From AC-52 sp044870295 (GTDB taxonomy: Bacteria; Actinomycetota; UBA4738), in assembly GCA_044870295.1 (NCBI GenBank), contig JBIOYQ010000142.1, positions 1-57,822 of the forward strand: 57,822 nt of DNA. The letters run 5' to 3'. Below the pieces are notes generated by a model. It did no database searches, had not been told where the DNA came from, and saw only the letters and a program-made list of their open reading frames with translations. Numbering within the stretch: the stretch's first letter is position 1; the number at the start of each line of letters is the position of its first letter. The translations under genes were made by a program, and so were the position numbers. Shown here one piece after another: positions 44,701 through 52,216 of this stretch.

Positions 44701-45080
44701 AGCTCCTGGATGTCCAGCAGCCGGCACGGGCGTCCACCCAGCCGGTATTCGCTGTCGCCCGATCGATACACGGTCCGGCTGATCTCGATCTCCGAGGCCG
44801 GCACGGGAATCAAGCCGGCGGTGTTGTCGATGACCATGCGAACCTCGGCCAGGCCGAGGGCCGGTCGGGTCGGGCTCCCCGCGAAGATCACGTCCGTCAT
44901 CTGCCCGCCGCGCAGCGCCCGAGGACCCTGCTCGCCCAGCACCCACGCGATGGCGTCGGCGATGTTCGACTTGCCGGATCCATTGGGTCCGACGATCACG
45001 CTGATGCCTGGAGTGAACTCCAGGGTGACCTTGTCGGCGAAGGACTTGAAGCCCTTCATGGTGAGCGCGCGCAGGAACAT
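41739..45080 (-). CDS. smc: Chromosome segregation protein SMC
   Basis: Condensin ATPase that organises the chromosome. 1113 residues: N-terminal ABC half with Walker A VGPNGSGKSNIADAI and LGEQGPRALRGGQM; a long coiled coil (~165-500 and ~680-980); a hinge (~500-660, VLRDLIDAPADLTDAVRAAL); and the C-terminal ABC half with signature LLSGGERSLAALAFLFAI and Walker B YLMDEVEAALDD. Slightly shorter than the usual ~1180 residues. It is upstream of ftsY, as in many bacteria. Confidence 0.97.
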   Translation of the reverse strand: MFLRALTMKGFKSFADKVTLEFTPGISVIVGPNGSGKSNIADAIAWVLGEQGPRALRGGQMTDVIFAGSPTRPALGLAEVRMVIDNTAGLIPVPASEIEISRTVYRSGDSEYRLGGRPCRLLDIQELLSDTGVGRSLHTLIGQGQLDAILSARPEERRAFVEEAAGIAKHRRRRERAERKLAGLEQDLLRLQDLAAELRRQLRPLKQQAELAGRHEALTQEAADLAVKLAAARLQELRHAEEERRPAWVAFEARRSEAQATLASIDADIAKLEAERGEADSGLQAAEQAHSAAMVRKSGTEDRLRSAIRLEAQARERLATASNRSGRLFALEEELARTEAALSEVRRTLGEREGELEAAERDFRVAEQARGDAEDERRRVDEQDLARQAEAEALRRALEGHEAERSRLTTALAELRGRTAAAEARTADLQAEIERLDGLETPLAHEQAALERQRITLGRELAELEAEEQGLLARQEVVDARRSELAESPGAAFVRRRGGRPIGVLRDLIDAPADLTDAVRAALGAFADAVVYEDLEQAMADAVAEPSGGVTLAVESGPEATLPSLHGETSLFRLVTADPRARRLAGVLLGEVYLTAGLAEAEAKHRVHPYAQFVTREGALIGPTFVRTAPGQDVRLEDVRRSSAALERELARVRRGLREGRRQMVEVAGRAEVVAASLEETDRSITAAADAMANVSAELAALNREGELVGERHATVETAIGSIGDGLSTRSRDVAERIPLPPRAEPPVHLRVEVEALRRERSRLEAGVERARRELGDVGAEDPIALRQVVSDAERDRATAERELGEAEVVLTNAHADYRKATERSRRVQADHAAAVQAWRDLAAAAERDREEHQDEDRLRHDLQRRISEAERVLREGHGIEPDEAIARLGPEDSHQDLARRADLVARRLTLLGRVNLLAGGELESIQQRHDFLVRELDDVKAARRDLLQLILDIDRRMAEQFQSAFDDVAREFAGLFVMMFPGGEGRLSLSDPHDLLNAGIEVEARPGRGRVKRLSLLSGGERSLAALAFLFAIFKARPSPFYLMDEVEAALDDVNLHRFLEVVRDLARDSQILVVTHQKRTMETGDALYGVTLGRDGASTVISQRLAEAAVR

Positions 45081-45151
45081 GGGGCTTCGATGCTAACAAC
45101 GCCCTTCCGCCGAGTCGCGGAAGCGAGGCAAGAAAATTTCAGCCGTGTGAT

Positions 45152-45427
45152 TCAGTGGGTGATGCGGAATTCCGTGTCGCCGCGCGGGGCTTCCTCGGTC
45201 ACCTCCACGTCCTCGACGACCGCGAGCGGCGGCCCCTGGCGGCACCATTCGACCAGGGTGTCCACACTGGCCGGATCGCCCTCGAACACCGCCTCGACCC
45301 GCCCGTCGGTCGTGTTGCGTACGAACCCACCCAGCCCGAGTTCGCGGGCCCTCCGCGCCGCCTCCGCCCGGAAGAACACTCCCTGCACCTGCCCCGAGAC
45401 GGAGACCCGCGACCGTTTCCTCGTCAT
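45152..45427 (-). CDS. acyP: Acylphosphatase
   Basis: Hydrolyses acyl-phosphate bonds. 91 residues. The substrate-binding loop VSGQVQGVFFRAEAARRA contains the catalytic Arg, and GGFVRNTTDGRVEAVFEG contains the catalytic Asn. ATG at 45427; the upstream frame to 45457 is not homologous. It lies 71 bases before smc on the same strand, a common actinobacterial pairing. Confidence 0.95.
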   Translation of the reverse strand: MTRKRSRVSVSGQVQGVFFRAEAARRARELGLGGFVRNTTDGRVEAVFEGDPASVDTLVEWCRQGPPLAVVEDVEVTEEAPRGDTEFRITH

Positions 45428-45491
45428 GGATCCCAAAGATACGGGTCGCGGCGGCACCTACCGTTTCTGAACCGAACGCTGTTGCCGGCTT

Positions 45492-45519
45492 GAACTCTCC
45501 TTGGATGACGGCCCGTTAG
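45492..45519 (+). promoter_or_regulatory. Possible ECF-type promoter of the small secreted protein gene
   Basis: GAACTC (45492-45497), a 16-base spacer and CGTTAG (45514-45519) resemble the GGAAC-N16-CGTT architecture of extracytoplasmic-function sigma factors. It sits 42 bases before the ATG at 45561. This is inferred from spacing only. Confidence 0.35.
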
Positions 45520-45560
45520 CTTCGTGGAGCCAACGGAAACCCTCCAGGAAGGAGCGGGGA

Positions 45561-45953
45561 ATGAGAAGGATCGTAAGGATCACGATGGTGGGCATGATGC
45601 TCGCCGGGTTGATGGGCTTGGCGGGGGCGGCTCGCGCCAGCGACGACCGAGAGGTCATCAAGCGGGGCGACTGCTCGCAGGCGAGTGACTGGAAGCTTCG
45701 CATCCGGACCGACGGCGCCGACCGTCTGGACCTGGAATTCGAGGCCGGTGAGGTCGCCAACCAGACGTGGCAGGTTCGGATGACCTACAACGGCGCCACC
45801 GTGTTCAACGGCACCGCGCGCAGCGGCGCCGACGGTGAGTTCGACGTGGACCGCGAGGTGGCCAACAAGGCCGGGCTCGACACGCTTCGCGGGTCGGCCA
45901 GGAACACCGTGACCGGCGAGACCTGCCAGGGATCGGTGACCGCGGACTTCTGA
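45561..45953 (+). CDS. Small secreted protein of unknown function
   Basis: 130 residues. ATG at 45561 with AGGAGCGGGG upstream. A signal peptide (IVRITMVGMMLAGLMGLAGAARA) is followed by a ~105-residue mature region that looks beta-rich, with alternating polar and hydrophobic residues (WKLRIRTDGADRLDLEFEAGEV and WQVRMTYNGATVFNGTAR). It has two cysteines (GDCSQ and ETCQG), which could form one disulfide between the ends. No family recognised. It is a lone plus-strand gene with its own promoter-like element and a strong terminator. Confidence 0.85.
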   Translation: MRRIVRITMVGMMLAGLMGLAGAARASDDREVIKRGDCSQASDWKLRIRTDGADRLDLEFEAGEVANQTWQVRMTYNGATVFNGTARSGADGEFDVDREVANKAGLDTLRGSARNTVTGETCQGSVTADF

Positions 45954-45976
45954 GCCGCGCAGATCACGCGCATCAA

Positions 45977-46008
45977 AGAGAGGGCTTCCCCAGCGGGAGG
46001 CCCTCTCT
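45977..46008. terminator. Bidirectional terminator between the secreted-protein gene and mutM
   Basis: AGAGAGGGC pairs with GCCCTCTCT, extended inward by TTCCC/GGGAG pairing around a 4-base loop, about 14 bp of stem in total. T-rich sequence follows on the plus strand (CGTTCTTCTC) and A-rich sequence on the other side. It lies between convergent genes and can serve both. Confidence 0.85.
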
Positions 46009-46027
46009 CGTTCTTCTCAGGCTCGTC

Positions 46028-46870
46028 CTAGCTCTGGCACTGCGGACAGAAGTAGCTGGTGCGGCCGCCCACCTTCACCGACTCGATCGGCGTCCGGCAG
46101 CGCCGGCACGCCAGGCCCTTGCGCCCGTACACCTTGAGCTCCGCCTTGAACTCACCCGGCTTGCCGAAGATGTCGACGTAGGCCTCGTCGTCGAGGGTGG
46201 TCCCGCGGAATCGCACGGCGTCCTGCAGCACCTCGCGCATCGCACGGTAGAGCCGGCGCACCTCTTGCGACGACAGCGTGTCGCTCATGCGATCGTGGCG
46301 AAGCCCGGCCGCGAACAGCACCTCGTCCGAGTAGATGTTGCCCAGGCCGCTCACGAACTTCTGGTCCATCAGCAGCTGCTTCAGCTTGGCCCCTCGACGT
46401 GCCAGCTCGCCCGAGAACTCCTGCCACGTGAAGGTGTCCTCGAGCGGGTCGATGGCGATGTGGTCGAGCTCCTTGATCTTGCCGAGCTGGTCGGTCGCGG
46501 CCACGAACATCTCGCCGAAGGTTCGCGGGTCGACGTAGCGCATGTCCCCGCCCTGCTGGAACTCCAGCACGACGTGCGTGTGCTGGGGCAAGGACTGGCG
46601 CTTCGTCCCCCGGAGGAACTGGCCGGACATCCCGAAGTGGACGACCAGGACGTCGCCGTCCTCGAGCTGCAGGAGGAGGTACTTGCCCTTGCGGTCGACC
46701 TTGGTGATCTTCTTACCAGCGAGCCGGTCAGAGAACTCCTTCCGCCTGGCGTGCCGGCGGATGACGCGCATGGCGTTGCGATGGGGGCGCACCTCGACAT
46801 CCCTGATGCGCTTGCCCACCACTTCCTTCTCGAGGTCGCGCCGCATCACCTCGACTTCCGGTAGTTCCAC
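46028..46870 (-). CDS. mutM: Fpg/MutM-family DNA glycosylase lacking the usual N-terminal Pro
   Basis: Formamidopyrimidine-DNA glycosylase family, repairing oxidised purines. 280 residues. Conserved: KVDRKGKYLLLQL (Lys near 57), HFGMSGQF, VDPRTFGEM, VSGLGNIYSDEVLFAAGL (DNA-binding Asn) and a zinc finger ACRRCRT...FCPQCQS with Arg in GGRTSY. The start is GTG at 46870 with GGAAGGG upstream, giving M-E-L-P-E-V-E, whereas active Fpg begins M-P-E-L-P-E-V-E with Pro1 as the nucleophile. One codon (Pro) seems missing. It may be monofunctional or inactive. It follows rnc by 25 bases. Confidence 0.92.
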   Translation of the reverse strand: MELPEVEVMRRDLEKEVVGKRIRDVEVRPHRNAMRVIRRHARRKEFSDRLAGKKITKVDRKGKYLLLQLEDGDVLVVHFGMSGQFLRGTKRQSLPQHTHVVLEFQQGGDMRYVDPRTFGEMFVAATDQLGKIKELDHIAIDPLEDTFTWQEFSGELARRGAKLKQLLMDQKFVSGLGNIYSDEVLFAAGLRHDRMSDTLSSQEVRRLYRAMREVLQDAVRFRGTTLDDEAYVDIFGKPGEFKAELKVYGRKGLACRRCRTPIESVKVGGRTSYFCPQCQS

Positions 46871-46895
46871 GGTCCCTTCCGCCTCGGTCGCCGTC

Positions 46896-47603
46896 TCAGT
46901 GCTCCTTCGCCAGCTCGGCGTCCTCTCCAAGCTGGTCGAACGCCTGGCGAGCCGCACGCTGCTCCGCTTCCTTCTTCGACCTGCCCACGCCGCGGCCGAG
47001 CTCGCGACCGCCGATGAAGACCGTCGCCGTGAACTCCTTCTCGTGGTCGGGTCCTCGCTCCGCCACCCGGTATTCGGGGAGCCGCCCGAGATCCTGGGCC
47101 GCCAGCTCCTGCAGGATGGTCTTGTAGTCGCGATCGCCCTCCCCGCGGACGTAGGCCCCGACCCGGGGCCAGAACAATCGCTCGATCAACGTGGCCGCCT
47201 GCTTCATCCCGAGGTCCAGGTACACCGCGCCGAGGACGGCCTCCAAGGCATCCGCCAGGATGCTCGCCTTGCCACGGCCTCCGGACTGCTCCTCTCCCTT
47301 CCCCAACAGCAGCGCTTCGCCCAGGCCGAGCTCTCGTGCCACCTCGGCCAACGTCGTCATGTTCACCATGGCCGCTCGGAGCTTGGCGAGCTCGCCCTCC
47401 GAACGGTCGGGGAACGCCCGATAGACCAGGTCGGTCACGACCAACCCCAGCACCGCGTCGCCCAGGAACTCCAGGCGTTCGTTGGTGACAGGGAGGCCCC
47501 GTTCGAACGCGAACGATCGGTGGGTCAGGGCCGACTCACGAAGATCGGAGGCCTTGAACCTGATCCCGAGGGCCTTCTCCAGTGGCGTCTGCTTCCGAGG
47601 CAC
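46896..47603 (-). CDS. rnc: Ribonuclease III
   Basis: Processes rRNA precursors and structured RNAs. 235 residues. The catalytic motif ERLEFLGDAVLGLVVTD, second acidic site DALEAVLGAVYLDLG and a C-terminal dsRNA-binding domain (TILQELAAQDLGRLPEYRV...GVGRSKKEAEQRAA) are present. The GTG at 47603 has AAGGGT upstream and lies 17 bases after rpmF; the frame to 48491 is a shadow. rpmF-rnc-mutM is the conserved actinobacterial order. Confidence 0.97.
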   Translation of the reverse strand: MPRKQTPLEKALGIRFKASDLRESALTHRSFAFERGLPVTNERLEFLGDAVLGLVVTDLVYRAFPDRSEGELAKLRAAMVNMTTLAEVARELGLGEALLLGKGEEQSGGRGKASILADALEAVLGAVYLDLGMKQAATLIERLFWPRVGAYVRGEGDRDYKTILQELAAQDLGRLPEYRVAERGPDHEKEFTATVFIGGRELGRGVGRSKKEAEQRAARQAFDQLGEDAELAKEH

Positions 47604-47620
47604 GCGACCCTTTCGCTCGC

Positions 47621-47797
47621 CTACTCGACCTCGAGCACGGAACGGCCGCCGTAGTAGCCACAGTTGGCGCAGACCCGGTGCGGCAGCTTCGGCTGGTGGC
47701 ATTGCGGGCACTCCGCGTACGTCGGCGGCGTGCTCTTCCACTGCGACCGCCGCGCGCTGGTCTTGGACTTGGGGGTCTTCCTCTTTGGGGTGGGCAT
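47621..47797 (-). CDS. rpmF: 50S ribosomal protein L32 (zinc-binding form)
   Basis: 58 residues, an easily missed short gene. The N-terminus MPTPKRKTPKSKTSARRSQW is typical. The four cysteines of the zinc ribbon lie in YAECPQCHQPKLPHRVCANC. ATG at 47797; it lies 27 bases after the DUF177 stop, in the usual DUF177-rpmF-rnc order. Confidence 0.96.
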   Translation of the reverse strand: MPTPKRKTPKSKTSARRSQWKSTPPTYAECPQCHQPKLPHRVCANCGYYGGRSVLEVE

Positions 47798-47824
47798 GTG
47801 GGTGGGTCTCCTTCCGCAGGGTGG

Positions 47825-48355
47825 TCAATCTTCCAGGTCTTCCAGGCCGTCCAGGTCGAGGCTGGACAGTGGACCCCATCGCGGGTCCACGTCGGGCGGA
47901 CAGGTGCACTCGCCGAGGTTGAGATCCCCGCCGCACCGAGAGCACAGCCCGAGACAGTCGGGGCGGCACAACGGAGCGAACGGCAAGGCCAGCACCACCA
48001 CGTCCCGGATCAGCGGTTCGAGGTCGACCCGGCCCTCCACGAGCGGGTAGTCGTCGGACTCGGGTTCGGCGCCGTCCGCGTACAGCTCCTGCACGTCGAT
48101 CTCGAAGTCCTGGTCGAACGGCTTCAAGCACCGGGCGCAGGAGAGCCTCATGGATCCTGACACCGGGCCGCTCACGACGATGCCGTCCGTGACGCTCTCG
48201 AACAGCAGGGTGGCCTCGATGGGACGGTCGTCCGGCACCGCCGCCAGCTGGGTGACCAGCCCGGAGATGGCCTCGTCCACCCGGACGGTGCGCGACGCGC
48301 CAGGGCTGGAGATGAGGTCTCGCACGTCGATCACGGTCGTCATCAGCTTCGTCAT
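47825..48355 (-). CDS. DUF177 (YceD) family protein
   Basis: 176 residues of the YceD/DUF177 family, tied to rpmF and 23S rRNA accumulation. Signature: SMRLSCARCLKPFDQDFEIDVQELY, then a zinc-ribbon-like region CRPDCLGLCSRCGGDLNLGECTC. The C-terminal ~20 residues are acidic. The start overlaps the coiled-coil gene stop by four bases (ATGA). Confidence 0.94.
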   Translation of the reverse strand: MTKLMTTVIDVRDLISSPGASRTVRVDEAISGLVTQLAAVPDDRPIEATLLFESVTDGIVVSGPVSGSMRLSCARCLKPFDQDFEIDVQELYADGAEPESDDYPLVEGRVDLEPLIRDVVVLALPFAPLCRPDCLGLCSRCGGDLNLGECTCPPDVDPRWGPLSSLDLDGLEDLED

Positions 48356-48867
48356 GGCTCCTCGTCTTCGACTTCGGCCTGACCGAACTCCTCCTCAGCG
48401 ACGGAGACGCCTCGCAGCTTGTCGCGGCCCCGCCGGACCTGGGCGACGGACCGGTCGATCTCGCCGGAGGTCTTTTCGAGCACGATCTCAAACTGCGCGA
48501 GCTTGGCGTCGACGTAGTCCTCAGCCTCGAGGCGGATCTGCCGCGCCATCTCGCGCGCCTCTTCGAGGATGCGCTCCGCCTCGGCTTGCGCCGATCGAAC
48601 GACCTCCTCCCGCGACACGAGCCTGAACCGTTCGGCCTGGGCTTCCTCCACCAAGTGCTCGCCGTCGCGGCGGGCCTTCGACAGCAGCTCCTCGCGGTCC
48701 TTGACGACCCACCGCGCCTGCTTGATCTCCTCGGGCAGCTCCGCCTGAGCGGCCTGCAGGATGTCCAGGACCTCCTGCTGGTTCACCAGCACGCTGGAGG
48801 ACAGCGGCATGGACTTCGCCGTCCGGACGAGCTCTTCGATCTGCTGGAGGCGCGCGCCGATATCCAC
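48352..48867 (-). CDS. DivIVA-like/F0F1 b-like coiled-coil protein
   Basis: 171 residues, almost wholly helical. The long coiled coil (~15-155) has Glu, Ala, Arg and Leu heptads such as ELPEEIKQARWVVKDREELLSKARRD and AQAEAERILEEAREMARQIRLEAE. It resembles the DivIVA-like or cell-division-initiation proteins found next to coaD in Actinobacteria. Exact role unknown. The GTG at 48867, 1 base after the coaD stop, has GGGAGGG upstream; the frame to 48954 is a shadow. Confidence 0.88.
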   Translation of the reverse strand: MDIGARLQQIEELVRTAKSMPLSSSVLVNQQEVLDILQAAQAELPEEIKQARWVVKDREELLSKARRDGEHLVEEAQAERFRLVSREEVVRSAQAEAERILEEAREMARQIRLEAEDYVDAKLAQFEIVLEKTSGEIDRSVAQVRRGRDKLRGVSVAEEEFGQAEVEDEEP

Positions 48868-48868
48868 C

Positions 48869-49357
48869 TCAGTCCCTCCCCGGCGCGAGCTTCTCCTCGA
48901 GACGGTCTCGCACGAATGCAGGCACCAGACCGGCCACGTCGCCGCCGAAGCCAACCACTTCCTTGATCAGGGACGACGAGATGAAGGACCACTGTGGGCT
49001 GGTTGGGATGAACAGGGTCTCCAGTCCGGTGAGGTGCCGGTTCATCTGGGCCATCTTCAACTCGAAGTCGACGTCGCCCTCGCCGCGCAGCCCCTTCAGG
49101 ATCACGTCCACGCTCCGGTCTCGGGCGAAGTCGACCAGCAGCCCAGAGAACGAGGCCACCTCGACGCCATCGAGGTGCGCGGTCGCCTCCTTGAGCATGG
49201 CCACGCGGTCCTCCAGGCCGAACAAGGGCTCTTTGGCGGGGTTCTCCAGCACGCCCACGACGACACCGTCGAACCGGGCGGCCGCCCGTTCGATGATGTC
49301 GATGTGGCCGTTGGTTACGGGGTCGAAGGTCCCCGGACACAGGGCTGTGAGCCCCAT
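48869..49357 (-). CDS. coaD: Pantetheine-phosphate adenylyltransferase
   Basis: Fourth step of CoA synthesis. 162 residues with the nucleotidyltransferase motif CPGTFDPVTNGHIDIIERA at the start, VDVILKGLRGEGDVDFE, and PQWSFISSSLIKEVV near the end. ATG at 49357. It is next to rsmD, its common partner. Confidence 0.97.
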   Translation of the reverse strand: MGLTALCPGTFDPVTNGHIDIIERAAARFDGVVVGVLENPAKEPLFGLEDRVAMLKEATAHLDGVEVASFSGLLVDFARDRSVDVILKGLRGEGDVDFELKMAQMNRHLTGLETLFIPTSPQWSFISSSLIKEVVGFGGDVAGLVPAFVRDRLEEKLAPGRD

Positions 49358-49377
49358 CCTCCCGAGCCTCCTCGCAT

Positions 49378-49929
49378 TCAGGGGATTCGGTAGACGAACA
49401 CCAGGGTGTCGCCGTACGAAAGGCGCCGCTCGAGCAGCCAGTTTACTGGAATCACAGGCATGTAAGTTCGGGTGGAGCGGCTCAGAATGACTCGCCCACC
49501 GGGCTCCACAACGCCCTGACCAGCCAGTTCGCGGAGGAGTTCCTCCAGGGCCGGCTGCTCCAGACGGTAGGGGGGGTCCAGGAAGGCCAGTTCGAATGGG
49601 CCAGGACGCTCCCGGACGGCCCGCAGGGCGTCGAGGCGCCGGACCCGGCCGAGCTTGCTCAGCTTGGTCCGGCGGAGGTTCTCTCCGATGGCCTTGATCG
49701 CCCCCGGCGCCGAGTCCACGAACAACGCCGACTCGGCCCCCCGGGACAACGCCTCGATGCCGATGGCGCCCGTGCCGGCGAAGAGGTCCAGGACTCTGGC
49801 GCCCTCGACGGAGACGCCCAGGCTGGAGAACAGGCCCTCCCGGGCGCGGTCGGACATGGGCCGGGTTCCGGCCGGTACCGGGGCCAGCCGGGTCCCCTTC
49901 GCCGAGCCGGCCACGATCCTCATCGTCAT
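49378..49929 (-). CDS. rsmD: 16S rRNA (guanine-966-N2)-methyltransferase RsmD
   Basis: Methylates G966 of 16S rRNA. 183 residues; SAM-dependent Rossmann fold. MRIVAGSAKGTRLAPVPAGTRPMSDRAREGLFSSLG is followed by the SAM motif VLDLFAGTGAIGIEALSRGA and the catalytic FLDPPYRLE. ATG at 49929 (or 49923, giving MRIV). 13 bases after recG. Confidence 0.97.
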   Translation of the reverse strand: MTMRIVAGSAKGTRLAPVPAGTRPMSDRAREGLFSSLGVSVEGARVLDLFAGTGAIGIEALSRGAESALFVDSAPGAIKAIGENLRRTKLSKLGRVRRLDALRAVRERPGPFELAFLDPPYRLEQPALEELLRELAGQGVVEPGGRVILSRSTRTYMPVIPVNWLLERRLSYGDTLVFVYRIP

Positions 49930-49942
49930 GGGGCGGTGGACG

Positions 49943-52216
49943 TCAGGAGTGGAACAGCCACTCGATGGCCTCCCCCTTGAACGACTGGCGAAGGAGGTCC
50001 AGCAGCTGGGGATGCCGGTCCAGGTCGGGATCGTTCTCGACGATGGCGAACGCCCGCGCCCGGGCCCGCCGGACCAGGTCGGCGTCGTCTGCCAGCCGCG
50101 CCAGCTTCAGGTCGGGCATGCCGGACTGCCGGATGTCGAAGAGCGTCCCCTCGCCGCGAAGGCGGAGGTCTTCGTCGGCCAGCTCGAACCCATCGGTGGT
50201 GCGAGTCATGGCTTCGAGCCTGGCCCGGGCCTCCTGGTTGTCGGGGGGACTCTCGTCGAAGAGCACGCACGTGGACGGATGCCCGCCTCGGCCGATCCGA
50301 CCGCGGAGCTGGTGGAGCTGCGCCAAACCGAACCGCTCGGCGTTCTCGACCAGCATCACGGTGGCGTTGGGGACGTCGACGCCGACCTCGATCACGGTGG
50401 TCGAGATCAGCACGTCGGCGAGCCCCGACCGGAAGTCCTCCATGACGGCTTCCTTCTCCCCCGGCCGCATCCGCCCGTGCAGCAGCGCGATGTTCAGGTC
50501 GGGAAAGATCTGTGCGCGAAGCCGCTGGGCCTCCTTCTCCGCGGCCTTCACCTCGAGGCGGTTCGCCTCATCGATCGCCGCGCAGACCACGAACGCCTGG
50601 TGCTTTGCCTCGACCTCTTCGCGGACCAGCGCATACGCCTGAGAGCGTTCGGCCGCCGTGCGGGCCACCGTCGTCCGGATCGGCTGGCGGCCCGCGGGCA
50701 GCTCGTCCAGCACCGAGACGTCCAGATCGCCGTAATAGGTGAGGGCCAGCGTCCGCGGGATCGGGGTCGCTGTCATGATCAGCACGTCGGGGTGGGCGCC
50801 CTTCTCCTTCAGCACCACACGTTGGTGCACCCCGAACCGATGCTGCTCGTCGATCACCGCCAGGCTGAGGTCCGCGAACTCCACGCCTTCCTGGACCAGG
50901 GCGTGCGTCCCGATCACCAGGTCGACGGTCCCGTCGCGCACAGCGTCGAGGACCCGCTGCCGGTCCCGGCCGGTGACCGAGGCGGTGAGGAGCGCGTACG
51001 TCATGCCCGGCCCGGCGACCAAGGACGCCGGCTCCGGTGCGGGTTCGGGTTCCGCTTCGGCCACGAGGTCAAGCAACGAGGGCTGGTCGTCCGGCAGCGT
51101 CGCCTCAGCGATGTCGGCCAGGAGGTCGCGGCCACCCACGGACCTCAGCAGCGTCCCAGCGGTGCGGAAGTGTTGGCCGGCGAGTACCTCGGTGGGAGCC
51201 ATGATGGTCGCCTGGTGGCCCGATTGGATGGCCGCCAGAGCCGCGTAGAGCGCGACCACCGTCTTGCCCGACCCCACATCACCCTGGAGGAGCCGATTCA
51301 TGGGCTTCGGCGCGGCCAGATCCTGCTCCAGCTCGGCGATGGTTCGACGCTGCGCCGCGGTCAGCTCGAACGGCAGGCCGGACAGGAAGGCGGTGGTCAG
51401 TTCGCCTTCGATCTGGTGAACGACCCCCTTCGCTCCGGCCTCCACCCGATGCTTGCGGAAGGCCACGCCGAGCTCCAAGGCGAACAACTCGTCGAACTTG
51501 AGGCGGTCCCGCGCGCCGGCCAGCGCCTCGGGGTCGTCGGGAAAGTGGATGGCGCGAAGCGCCTCGTCTTCCGGACCCAGGCCTTCTCCCTTGACCACGT
51601 CGGGCGGCAACGGGTCGGGGATCCGGCCCAACCGCTGCAGCGCTCGGAACACCAGCTCGCGGATGGTCCGAGTGGAGATCCCTTCTGTCGCCGGATGGAC
51701 GGGAGTGATGCGGCCCGTGTGAACAGTTTCCCCTTCGTCCCCCCGCAGCACCTCCACCTCCTGGTTCGCCAGCTGGAGCCGTCCGCGGTATACGGAGGCG
51801 ACGCCGGACACCGCGAGCTCGACGCCCTCGCGGTACGCCGAGGCGGTCCAGGGCTGGTTGAAGTACACGAGGTCCAGGGAGCCGGTGCCGTCATAGAGCG
51901 TGATCGTGACCATCGACTGGCGGCGGCGGGTGACCCGACGGTCGACTCGCTTCACCCTGCCGATGACCGTGACCTGCTCACCCTGCCGGAACCGAAGCTC
52001 CCCAACGGGGACGGTGGCCGACCGGTCGATGTACCGGCGGGGGTAGTGGCGGAGCAGCTCACCGACGGTGGAGATGCCGAGCCCGTGCTCGAGGACCTCG
52101 TGAGCGGGCGGACCCTTCGTCCGCATTCCCGTGCGGCGGTTCGCGACGCGCGGGTCGATGTCGGCGACGGGACGGTCCAGGCTCAGGGGGCCGTCGGGGG
52201 TGGAGCCGGCGCTCAC
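49943..52216 (-). CDS. recG: ATP-dependent DNA helicase RecG
   Basis: Reverses stalled replication forks. 757 residues: the OB-wedge domain (residues ~60-180, QVTVIGRVKRVDRRVTRRRQ), then superfamily-2 motifs: LLQGDVGSGKTVVALYA (Walker A), VIDEQHRFGVHQR (DE-x-Q/H box), MTATPIPRTLALTYYGDLDV, VIEVGVDVPNATVML, and LHQLRGRIGRGG. The usual length is ~690-740. The GTG at 52216 overlaps the DAK2 gene stop as GTGA. An internal ATG (residue 31) is an alternative start. Confidence 0.96.
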   Translation of the reverse strand: MSAGSTPDGPLSLDRPVADIDPRVANRRTGMRTKGPPAHEVLEHGLGISTVGELLRHYPRRYIDRSATVPVGELRFRQGEQVTVIGRVKRVDRRVTRRRQSMVTITLYDGTGSLDLVYFNQPWTASAYREGVELAVSGVASVYRGRLQLANQEVEVLRGDEGETVHTGRITPVHPATEGISTRTIRELVFRALQRLGRIPDPLPPDVVKGEGLGPEDEALRAIHFPDDPEALAGARDRLKFDELFALELGVAFRKHRVEAGAKGVVHQIEGELTTAFLSGLPFELTAAQRRTIAELEQDLAAPKPMNRLLQGDVGSGKTVVALYAALAAIQSGHQATIMAPTEVLAGQHFRTAGTLLRSVGGRDLLADIAEATLPDDQPSLLDLVAEAEPEPAPEPASLVAGPGMTYALLTASVTGRDRQRVLDAVRDGTVDLVIGTHALVQEGVEFADLSLAVIDEQHRFGVHQRVVLKEKGAHPDVLIMTATPIPRTLALTYYGDLDVSVLDELPAGRQPIRTTVARTAAERSQAYALVREEVEAKHQAFVVCAAIDEANRLEVKAAEKEAQRLRAQIFPDLNIALLHGRMRPGEKEAVMEDFRSGLADVLISTTVIEVGVDVPNATVMLVENAERFGLAQLHQLRGRIGRGGHPSTCVLFDESPPDNQEARARLEAMTRTTDGFELADEDLRLRGEGTLFDIRQSGMPDLKLARLADDADLVRRARARAFAIVENDPDLDRHPQLLDLLRQSFKGEAIEWLFHS

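Noticed and set aside
47604..48491. Extension of rnc to a 531-residue protein
   Set aside because: The extra sequence lies across rpmF and DUF177 in another frame and has no RNase III similarity.
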